DNA from: DASRFR01 sp035651455
GTDB taxonomy: Bacteria; Acidobacteriota; Terriglobia; Terriglobales; Acidobacteriaceae
Assembly (NCBI GenBank): GCA_035651455.1
Contig: DASRFR010000054.1
Location: 224,698 to 288,697 of the forward strand
Direction: 5' to 3'
Length of the DNA: 64,000 nt
Shown here in pieces: positions 24,965 through 32,684 of the stretch (the stretch's first letter is position 1; each line of letters starts with the position of its first letter). The position numbers and the translations under genes are program-made. The notes beneath the pieces were generated by a model. It made no database searches, had not been told where the DNA came from, and was given only the letters and a program-made list of their open reading frames with translations.

Positions 24965-27217
24965 TTGAACGATCAAGAACACCGCTATCGCCACCCCGGC
25001 CTGCAGATCTGGGGCGGCGTCGAATGCACCGTTAATCGGGTTGGCGATGACTACTTTGAACAGATCGGACGCAGTGGGCACAGCCGCAGGCTCTCCGACC
25101 TCAACTTGTTCGCGCAACTCGGAATCACGAGCCTTCGTCAGCCCGTGCTTTGGGAGTGCACCGCGCCCGCTGCTCTCGCCGATGCCGATTGGCAGTGGCC
25201 GGATGTGGCCCTTTCTCGTCTCCGCGAGCTCGTCATCAATCCCATTGTTGGATTGGTTCACCACGGCAGCGGACCTCGACATACCAGCCTCGAAGACCCG
25301 GAATTCGCAAATAAGCTGGCCGTCTACGCCGCCGCAGTTGCCGAACGCTACCCGTGGGTACGGGACTACACGCCTGTCAATGAGCCGCTGACTACGGCCC
25401 GTTTCAGCGGACTTTACGGGCACTGGTACCCGCACGGTCGTAGCGATCAGTCCTTTGTACGCGCGCTCCTGAACCAGTGCCGGGCCGTGGTGCTCTCCAT
25501 GCGCGCAATCCGCCGGATCAATCCATCCGCGCGCCTCGTTCAAACAGAAGATCTCGCAAAAATATTCAGCACTCCCCGGCTTGGCTATCAGGCGGAATTC
25601 GAGAACCATCGGCGCTGGATCAGTTTTGACCTCCTCTGCGGACGCGTGGACCGTAGTCACGCCTTATGGCAATACCTGCGTTCGTCGGGCGTGCACGAAG
25701 ACGAATTGGCGTGGTTCCTCGATAATTCCTGTCCACCTGACATCGTGGGTCTCAACCACTATCTCAGCGGGGTACGCTACTTGGACGAGCACCTTGAGCG
25801 CTATCCCGCGTACACTCATGGCGGAAATGGGCATGAAGCCTATGCTGACGTGCTTGCTGTGCGCGTGCTGCGCTCGGGCCTCTCCGGTCCCGGCCTGTTG
25901 CTGCAGGAAGCGTGGGAACGTTACCACTTGCCGCTTGCCATCACGGAATGCCACAACGGGTGTACGCGAGAAGAGCAACTGCGCTGGTTTTCTGAAGTGT
26001 GGAAGTCAGCCGAAAGCGCTCGCGATGCCGGCATTAACCTGGTCGCAGTGGGAGCCTGGGCGTTACTGGGGTCTTTTGATTGGGATAGGCTTTTAACCTG
26101 CGAGAGAGGTCACTACGAGCCCGGGGTCTTTGACATCCGTGGCCCGCAGCCGCGGCGGACGGCCTTGTCTGAATTGATTCGCGCATTGGCGGCGGGAGAA
26201 AACCTGGAACATCCGCTGCTTGAGGTGCCGGGGTGGTGGCATCGCCCGCAGCGCTTGGTGTACGGGATCTCGCTGGATAATGAGGGTGAGCCTCGCCCTG
26301 AAGCATGGCGATCCTTCAGCGCTGAGTATCGCCGTGTACAGCCACTGCTGATCACGGGCGCGCACGGTACTCTTGGTCGCGCATTCGCCCGCATCTGCGA
26401 AGTACGCGGTATACCACACCGTCTTCTCAGCCGCGCTGAGATGGACATCGCCAATCCGGATTCCATTCGCACGGCCCTCTTCCGGTTCCGCCCCTGGGCA
26501 CTCGTCAATACTGCGGGTTACGTACGAGTAGATGAAGCGGAAATCCAGGGCGAATTGTGCCGTCGCGAGAACACTTGCGGCCCTGCCCTGCTGGCGGATG
26601 CGTGTGCTGACCGCCACATTCAGTTGCTCACTTTTTCCAGCGATCTGGTATTTGACGGCAACTCACCCGAGCCGTATGTTGAAAGCGACAAAGTTGGTCC
26701 CTTCAACCAGTATGGGAGGACCAAGGCGGAAGCGGAGCGGCTCGTCCTGGCGCGCATGCCGCAGGCATTAGTGGTGCGCACCAGCGCGTTTTTCGGCCCT
26801 TGGGACGAGTACAACTTCGCCGTACAGGTGTTGCGATCTTTAGCAGCCGGCCAGAAATTTCACGTGGGCGACGATACCAGGATTTCACCGACCTACGTTC
26901 CCGACCTGGTGAATGCCAGCCTGGACTTACTGATCGATCGCGAGCATGGCATTTGGCACCTGGCAAATGTTGGCGACGTCTCTTGGTTCGAATTTGCGGA
27001 GAGGCTTGCACTCGGTGCAGGTCTCCCTACCGAGCGAATCATTCCCTGCACGTCCAGCGAACTTCGCTTCCGCGCGCCCCGCCCAGCTTATACCGTTCTG
27101 AGCAGTGAACGTGGGCTCCTCATGCCTTCCATCGACGACGCGATGCTTCGGTTTCTCGCGGACTGTGAAGTCGCGTGGCAATCCGAACCTGCACAAGCCG
27201 AGCCTTTGGCCGCGTAG
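24965..27217 (+). CDS. GH1-like glycosidase fused to RmlD-type sugar-nucleotide reductase
   Basis: 750 residues from TTG 24965 (AGGGG upstream). Residues about 1-430 are a GH1-like TIM barrel, with the acid/base in DYTPVNEPLTTARF (about 138) and the nucleophile candidate in LAITECHNG (about 326). From residue 461 follows a complete extended SDR of the dTDP-4-dehydrorhamnose reductase class: cofactor motif LLITGAHGTLGRAF, VNTAGYVRVDEAE, FSSDLVFDG, and YGRTKAEAE with the YxxxK pair. The combination occurs in other bacteria, but its reaction is not established. The position next to galT, with galE absent, makes a role in galactose or deoxysugar glycan turnover reasonable. Both active sites look intact. 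Confidence 0.85.
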   Translation: MNDQEHRYRHPGLQIWGGVECTVNRVGDDYFEQIGRSGHSRRLSDLNLFAQLGITSLRQPVLWECTAPAALADADWQWPDVALSRLRELVINPIVGLVHHGSGPRHTSLEDPEFANKLAVYAAAVAERYPWVRDYTPVNEPLTTARFSGLYGHWYPHGRSDQSFVRALLNQCRAVVLSMRAIRRINPSARLVQTEDLAKIFSTPRLGYQAEFENHRRWISFDLLCGRVDRSHALWQYLRSSGVHEDELAWFLDNSCPPDIVGLNHYLSGVRYLDEHLERYPAYTHGGNGHEAYADVLAVRVLRSGLSGPGLLLQEAWERYHLPLAITECHNGCTREEQLRWFSEVWKSAESARDAGINLVAVGAWALLGSFDWDRLLTCERGHYEPGVFDIRGPQPRRTALSELIRALAAGENLEHPLLEVPGWWHRPQRLVYGISLDNEGEPRPEAWRSFSAEYRRVQPLLITGAHGTLGRAFARICEVRGIPHRLLSRAEMDIANPDSIRTALFRFRPWALVNTAGYVRVDEAEIQGELCRRENTCGPALLADACADRHIQLLTFSSDLVFDGNSPEPYVESDKVGPFNQYGRTKAEAERLVLARMPQALVVRTSAFFGPWDEYNFAVQVLRSLAAGQKFHVGDDTRISPTYVPDLVNASLDLLIDREHGIWHLANVGDVSWFEFAERLALGAGLPTERIIPCTSSELRFRAPRPAYTVLSSERGLLMPSIDDAMLRFLADCEVAWQSEPAQAEPLAA

Positions 27218-27290
27218 CATCTCACGCGAACACGGGATCCGCACAAGCAGCTTGGATCCAATCAACGCCCGCGCCGGACTGCTTCGTTCC

Positions 27291-28496
27291 CTACGCTGCG
27301 TCAAGCTCCTGGTTGCTGGCGATCATCTGTGGAGCCTGCGTGCTGGATGTATCGGTCAAAGCGGGGTAGAGCATGGAGCGACGCTTGCCATTCCTGCTCA
27401 CTCGTTCTCCGCTGTTCATCTGTTTGAAAGTCGTCAGCGCCTGCGCAGTCACCTGGTCCATGTTGTAGTACTTATAAGTGGCCAGGCGGCCCACAAAGTG
27501 GACTCCCGGCGTGGCATCCGCCAGTGCCTTGTACCTCTTGTAGGTCGCATTGTTCTCGGGACGGGGCACAGGATAATAAGGATCTCCCTCGGCTCGGGGA
27601 AACTCGTAAACAATGCTTGTCTTCGAGTGCTCCTGCCCCGTGAGGTACTTGAACTCCGTGATCCGCGTGTACGGATGCTCGTTAGGGTAGTTCACTACTG
27701 CTTCCGGCTGGTACACGGGCTTGTTGATCGTCTCGTGCTTGAATTCCAGCGAACGGTACGGCAGCTTGCCATAGCGAAAGTCGAAAAATTCATCGATTGG
27801 CCCGGTATAGACCAGGTGCTTGTACGGTATGAACTTTTCCATCTCGCGGTAGTTTGCATTCAGCAGGATCTTAATATTCGGATGATCGAGCATGTTTTCA
27901 AACATGCGCGTATAGCCGTGCAGGGGCATGGCTTGGTACGTGTCGGTGAAGTAGCGGCTGTCGCGATTTGTCCGCACAGGCACGCGCGCAGTTACCGCCA
28001 TGTCAAGCTCCGACGGATCCATGTCCCATTGTTTGCGCGTGTAGTTGCGAAAAAACTTTTCGTACAGTTCGCGACCCACCCTGCCGACTACCACATCTTC
28101 CGATGTTTTCGCCGGTTCCCTCTTCTCGGCCACTGACGACAGGAACTTCTCCGCTTCGAACGCGCTCATTTTCAGGCCGTACAGTCGATTCAAGGTATCC
28201 AGGTTGATTGGGATAGGCAGTAACTGGCCGTCTACGCTGGCCAGCACGTGATGTTCGTACGGCCGCCATTCCGTGAATTGCGAGAGGTACTCGAATACTT
28301 CTCGGGAGTTAGTGTGAAATATGTGCGGCCCGTACTTGTGTACAAGAATCCCGTGCTCGTTGTAATGGTCAAAGGCATTACCTCCAATGTGCGGTCGCCG
28401 GTCGATAAGCAGCACATTCTTGTCGCTCACGCGCGCAAGCCGTTCTGCAATGACACTTCCTGCGAAACCTGCTCCTACAATTAAATAATCAAACAC
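27291..28496 (-). CDS. glf: UDP-galactopyranose mutase
   Basis: 401 residues. The N-terminal FAD motif is DYLIVGAGFAGSVIAERLAR, followed by the Glf hallmark LIDRRPHIGGNAFDHYNEHG and KYGPHIFHTN. Conserved C-terminal motifs include EYPRAEGDPYYPVP-like and FVGRLATYKYYNMDQV. It interconverts UDP-galactopyranose and UDP-galactofuranose in the cytoplasm for surface glycans. The glycosyltransferase gene upstream ends 10 bp before its start region, so they form one minus-strand operon. It converges on the galactose cluster, which can supply UDP-galactose. Confidence 0.97.
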   Translation of the reverse strand: MFDYLIVGAGFAGSVIAERLARVSDKNVLLIDRRPHIGGNAFDHYNEHGILVHKYGPHIFHTNSREVFEYLSQFTEWRPYEHHVLASVDGQLLPIPINLDTLNRLYGLKMSAFEAEKFLSSVAEKREPAKTSEDVVVGRVGRELYEKFFRNYTRKQWDMDPSELDMAVTARVPVRTNRDSRYFTDTYQAMPLHGYTRMFENMLDHPNIKILLNANYREMEKFIPYKHLVYTGPIDEFFDFRYGKLPYRSLEFKHETINKPVYQPEAVVNYPNEHPYTRITEFKYLTGQEHSKTSIVYEFPRAEGDPYYPVPRPENNATYKRYKALADATPGVHFVGRLATYKYYNMDQVTAQALTTFKQMNSGERVSRNGKRRSMLYPALTDTSSTQAPQMIASNQELDAA

Positions 28497-28506
28497 GAGA
28501 ATTCCC

Positions 28507-29658
28507 CTAGTCCGCGCCTGCCATGGTGCCCAGGCCAGTTGATTGGTTCATGGTGGTTCTGCGTTTAGGGGTCGCAACTTGATCAACCAAGCGGCTCATT
28601 CTGCCCCACGTGAGATCCCAGGAGATCCGACTTAAGTATTGGTCCGTCCGCCTCAGCCTGGTTTGGTCGTTGCGGAGCGGGATAAGGCGCTCGACCGCGC
28701 CGAGGAAATCCGTCGCACTGCCGGCGACTTCAACCAACCGCTTCGTTCCGTATGGTTCAACAACATCGGCAATCGGAGTCGAGACAACCGGGAGTCCCGC
28801 GGCCAGGTATTCAGGAGTCTTCGTCGGGCTGATAAACCGCGTTGACTCGTTCAGGGCAAACGGGAGCAGGCCGACATCCCAACCGGCCATATATGAGGGC
28901 AGCGCACGGTATTCCTTGGCGCCAAGGTAATGGATATTCCGCCGTCGCGGCAGGTCCGCTGGATCAATTTTCACCACGGGCCCGAGCATCACAATGTGCC
29001 AGTCGGGGCGTGCTTCCGCGATAGCGTCCACTAAATTCACGTCCATGCGCTCGTCGATCACGCCGCAATATCCAAGCCGAGGGTGAGGGATTTCCGCCTG
29101 CTCCTCGACATCCGTGCTGATGTGACGGGCGGCTTGGAAGAAATCGCGATCGATGCTGCTCGGGAAACAATGGATCGACGGATGCTGTCGTTTTTTGCTT
29201 TGATAGAGGCTGTTGCCGCCTGTGAACACCAGGTCGGCGCGCGAGAATAGTTCCCTCTCCGCGGCTTGTAGACCCGGTGGGGCTCCGCGAAAAGCCGAAA
29301 GTTCATCCATGCAGTCGTACACCACGGCCAACGCTCGTTGCCTCCGGCTGAACTGACACGCCATAGGGGTGTAGTACCAAAGGACGGGATCCTTAATTGC
29401 GTTTTCTTCTGTCAACTTTGCCAACAGCCATTCCTGCACGGTGCAGATCTCCTCGGCACTGAGGCGTTCCGGCAGGTGCGGCACAGCCACGTGCAGGTGA
29501 GGTTCGACGGTACGCAGATCGAGAAAAGCGGTATCAGTGTCGAATATCGGTTCTTCCCAGAAGAATACGCGGTTGCTCTTTGCGCACCGCGTCATGAGAT
29601 GTTGAGGTCGCTGGAACACGAAGTTCCAGCGCAAGTGGCACAGGACAAGAAAATCCAT
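28507..29658 (-). CDS. glycosyltransferase (GT4/GT-B-like)
   Basis: 383 residues. It opens with LCHLRWNFVFQRPQHLMTR, a start typical of GT-B enzymes paired with Glf. The C-terminal Rossmann half carries RLGYCGVIDERMDVNLVDAI, WHIVMLGPVVKI, and the donor-site motif ISPTKTPEYLAAGLPVVST with the ExxAxGxP pattern. No signal peptide or TM helix was seen, so it acts at the cytoplasmic face. Pairing with glf suggests transfer of galactofuranose or galactose to a polysaccharide or glycolipid. Confidence 0.88.
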   Translation of the reverse strand: MDFLVLCHLRWNFVFQRPQHLMTRCAKSNRVFFWEEPIFDTDTAFLDLRTVEPHLHVAVPHLPERLSAEEICTVQEWLLAKLTEENAIKDPVLWYYTPMACQFSRRQRALAVVYDCMDELSAFRGAPPGLQAAERELFSRADLVFTGGNSLYQSKKRQHPSIHCFPSSIDRDFFQAARHISTDVEEQAEIPHPRLGYCGVIDERMDVNLVDAIAEARPDWHIVMLGPVVKIDPADLPRRRNIHYLGAKEYRALPSYMAGWDVGLLPFALNESTRFISPTKTPEYLAAGLPVVSTPIADVVEPYGTKRLVEVAGSATDFLGAVERLIPLRNDQTRLRRTDQYLSRISWDLTWGRMSRLVDQVATPKRRTTMNQSTGLGTMAGAD

Positions 29659-30322
29659 GGCCTTAAGATGCTGCTGGACGCGAACGCGTCCACGGAGCGC
29701 ATCTTGAATCGTTTGAAGCTGGCATTTTTCGCGGAGTTTCTTAGTTACAGCTCAGTTAACCCGGTTAATTTTTTAGTTATGGACGCCTCCTTTGTCGTGT
29801 GGATGACAGTTGCGTCCCCGCGGCACCGCTGGCGCAGTCTGTCGCTGATCTGGCGCTCTTATCGCGCAAGATTGGCGGGCGTCGATGCGTCCTCAGCTAC
29901 GGAAACGCACGGAGCGAAATACATGAGTTTGCCCCTACAAGGCGCCGCCCATTGCCTGTAAAAAAGGACATGTGCCCAGCAATTTGAATATCACAGTCGT
30001 CCAAAGCTTCACGGACGTTCGCGGCAGCAAGATGGAAGTGCCGACTCCGTCCCCAGCTCTTGAAGTGCAGACCCCCGTGCCGAAAGCCGATGCGGGATTT
30101 TCCGAGTCGCAAAAAGTACTATCCACTTCCGTGGCAAGTCGACGACGAGTTCTGAGCCGATTCATCTGCAACCGGAAATAAGGAGTTTATTCCCCTAGCG
30201 CAGACTCGGGATTCGGCAGCCTCAGCGCCGTATATCGAAAGTGCTCCAGCCAGTGCTTACAGGAAACTTGGCGCGAGGCTTTTGCCCGTCGCAGCCCTGG
30301 CGCGCGTCGCGTCTAAACGAAT
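29659..30322. other. non-coding stretch of about 660 bp
   Basis: Several overlapping frames of 60-80 residues occur on both strands, but none has a ribosome-binding site or domain-like sequence. A short palindrome TTAACC-C-GGTTAA (29756-29768) lies about 100 bp upstream of the glycosyltransferase start and could be a regulatory site. The rest is unexplained. Confidence 0.45.
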
Positions 30323-32374
30323 TTATCTTGTCGGCACATCCAGCAGCATCAAGTCGCTCTGTAATCTCTCAACTTGGGGAAAGAGAAGCCAGCGCCCGTC
30401 CGGTGAAATCGAGAGCCCATCCGACCAGGAATGGACGCTGTCGATAGTGCGGATTGGCGTCCGACGGCGGCTTTGGATGTCGAAAAACTCGACGGCGCTG
30501 GGGCGCACCCCCGCGTTGAGGAAATAGATACCGGAAGAAAATAGCGTCCAATCAGCATAGAAGTGCGGTTCCAATTCGGCGATGACCAGTTCCTCAGCGC
30601 CACCTTGCACGGGAACCCGCCAAATTCCAGGCGCCCCGTTTCCTTTCGCGTAGTAGATCCAGCGATTGTCGCTTGAGACGATCGGGCCGTAGCCTCCGTC
30701 TTGCGTGATCTGCTGCGCGGGCCCGCCGCCGCGCGGCACTTTCCAGATCTGCCAGCTCTTCTCCCGCTTGGCCGCCAGATAGATCCAGTTTCCGTCGGGA
30801 GAGAAACTGGGCACTTCCGCATCCATATCTTCGGTGTCAATTGGCTCCGGCCTGCCTCCCTCGGCGTTGATCACGAAAACCGACGAGTGTCCTGCGCGCC
30901 TGCTGTCGTAAACGATGTACTGGCTGTCAGGTGACCACCTTGGGTAGATCGAATTGCCTTGTTCGGTCTGGGTCAGCTGAAGAGGGTTTTCTCCATTACG
31001 ATCGCAGGCCCACACCTCCCAGGTACCGGACCGGATCGATTGAAAAGCTATTTTGCTTCCATCTGGCGAATACTGCGGGAATTCTTCCCCTCGGCTGGAC
31101 GCGATGAATCGCGTCGCCGTTTGCGTTTGTTTGCCACCGCGAGACAGTTCGGCGCGCCATATATTTTCGACATAGTGCACCGCTGGAAAGACAAGCTGTT
31201 TGCCGGTAGGGGAGATCGCGGCATAGAGAATGTGATCTACCGGAGATGAGTAAAGCAGTCTGGGCTCGCCCGATGGCACGGGAAAGCTCCACAGTTCGTG
31301 CGCATTGTTGCGCCGTATGGCGGCAACGATCGACTTCCCGCCCGGCATCCAGGCGAGTCCCCCGTCAATAACTTCCGGCCGCGAAAAAAGTGCCTTAGGC
31401 TCGCTCCCGCTTACCTCGACAGTATGGATTCGGCAATCGGCATGAACACAACGATAGAACGCCACGGTGCGGCCATCGGGAGAAAAGATGGGAAATACGT
31501 CCTGGAAACCTGGCGGGGGCGAGCTCAAGACTTGACGATGCCCCGTCTTCAAAGAGAACAGGATGACTCGATACGAATCTCCACCACGAAACTTTTCGTT
31601 ATAGACCAGGAACTCTCCGCTCGAGGACCACGCCAGGTTCTGCCACTGGTAATCGGCATCGCATTCCGTCTCAAACAGGACATTTTCCGGTCCCCCTGTG
31701 AGCGGAATGAGCCCGATCACGCCCTTGCCCGATTCAGAGCAACGTAGAAATGACAGTTCGCGGCCGTCCGGCGACCATGCCGGCATCACGGCTCTCGACG
31801 GTTGGGTAGTAACCTGACGCAGTTCTTGGGAATCGATGCTCCTCGTGTACAGGTCAAATCCATTTCCGTCAGGTCCGTTCCAGGCGAAGGCGACTTGCTT
31901 GCCATCAGGGGAAAAGGAAGGGGCCATTTCCGCGCCCGGGAGAGTCGTCAAGGCGCGAACGTTAAGCGAATGGTCCTGAGGAGGGCTCCCGGGCCTGCGG
32001 TAGACAAAGAATCCGGTTGCGGCGACCGCTAAGCCTAAAACGGCAGCCAGGAAAATTCTCTCCGTGCGACGTCCAGGGTGAGCAAGATTTGACATGGCTG
32101 GAGATTCGTCTTCCTCCGGCCCGCCATCCTGCTCAATACCCTGTAATCTTGTCCCATTCTTCCACCAGTCATCCAGTTCCGCTTTGTAGGCATAGACGCT
32201 TCCGAGCTTGCCGTGCACGTGGCGGTGGACCGGAAGTCTTTCGCGTTTCTCCCATCGTTGTACGGTGCGAACATCCCTCTTCAGGTATGCTGCAACCTCT
32301 TTCCAGGATTCTAGGCGGCCAGTGTCTTCCTCGGCCGGGCTAAGCGGGAGTGGAGGTCTTCCATTGTCGGCCAT
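30323..32374 (-). CDS. HTH - TM - PD40/TolB-like propeller protein
   Basis: 683 residues. Residues about 22-75 form a MerR/excisionase-like winged helix (SWKEVAAYLKRDVRTVQRWE, with KLGSVYAYKAELDDWW after it). A TM helix follows at about 104-127 (RIFLAAVLGLAVAATGFFVYRR). The rest is a periplasmic WD40-like propeller of PD40 units with repeated FSPDGK, WSPDGREL, FSPDGRTVAFY, YSPDGSKIAFQ, WSPDSQYIVYD and FSPDGNWIYLA. This layout suits a one-component transmembrane regulator: the propeller senses something outside and the HTH acts on DNA inside. The family is common in Acidobacteriota; target and ligand are unknown. No ribosome-binding site precedes the ATG; a G6-T-C6 palindrome occupies that position. 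Confidence 0.85.
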   Translation of the reverse strand: MADNGRPPLPLSPAEEDTGRLESWKEVAAYLKRDVRTVQRWEKRERLPVHRHVHGKLGSVYAYKAELDDWWKNGTRLQGIEQDGGPEEDESPAMSNLAHPGRRTERIFLAAVLGLAVAATGFFVYRRPGSPPQDHSLNVRALTTLPGAEMAPSFSPDGKQVAFAWNGPDGNGFDLYTRSIDSQELRQVTTQPSRAVMPAWSPDGRELSFLRCSESGKGVIGLIPLTGGPENVLFETECDADYQWQNLAWSSSGEFLVYNEKFRGGDSYRVILFSLKTGHRQVLSSPPPGFQDVFPIFSPDGRTVAFYRCVHADCRIHTVEVSGSEPKALFSRPEVIDGGLAWMPGGKSIVAAIRRNNAHELWSFPVPSGEPRLLYSSPVDHILYAAISPTGKQLVFPAVHYVENIWRAELSRGGKQTQTATRFIASSRGEEFPQYSPDGSKIAFQSIRSGTWEVWACDRNGENPLQLTQTEQGNSIYPRWSPDSQYIVYDSRRAGHSSVFVINAEGGRPEPIDTEDMDAEVPSFSPDGNWIYLAAKREKSWQIWKVPRGGGPAQQITQDGGYGPIVSSDNRWIYYAKGNGAPGIWRVPVQGGAEELVIAELEPHFYADWTLFSSGIYFLNAGVRPSAVEFFDIQSRRRTPIRTIDSVHSWSDGLSISPDGRWLLFPQVERLQSDLMLLDVPTR

Positions 32375-32684
32375 ATAGGGGGGTCCCCCCGTGGCTTGAT
32401 TTCGAAGAGTCTATGCCAAAAAGTCTTGCGCTTCAAACCATCGGGCGGCAAAGAACGACATCCCTGGCGTGTCGCACTTTGTCGGTTGCTCATTGTGCTG
32501 GATCTCTCAACAATCCGTAGCCAATGACCGCGTTCTCGGGAAAGTCTCCCGTCGGACGTTGTGGATGTCTTCCCCTTTTCAAGGAATGCGCTATGCGGTT
32601 TGGGGTGCACCGGTGTGTTCCTGCGGGAACAGATTCATAGCCAAGTTCCACTGACTATGCCGGATGGCATGTGGAGGTTAAGTA
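32375..32684. other. divergent intergenic region of about 310 bp
   Basis: It lies between the HTH-TM-propeller gene (minus) and the anchor-D protein gene (plus). It holds the perfect palindrome GGGGGGTCCCCCC (32378-32390) four bases from the minus-strand start codon, a small hairpin TGTTCC/GGAACA (32616-32631), and the GGAGG (32673-32677) of the plus-strand gene. Confidence 0.55.

Noticed and set aside
24818..25660. 280-residue minus-strand frame
   Set aside because: Antisense to galT and the GH1-RmlD fusion; no ribosome-binding site or family likeness.
27105..28136. 343-residue plus-strand frame
   Set aside because: Antisense to glf, which has complete family motifs; no recognisable domain in this frame.
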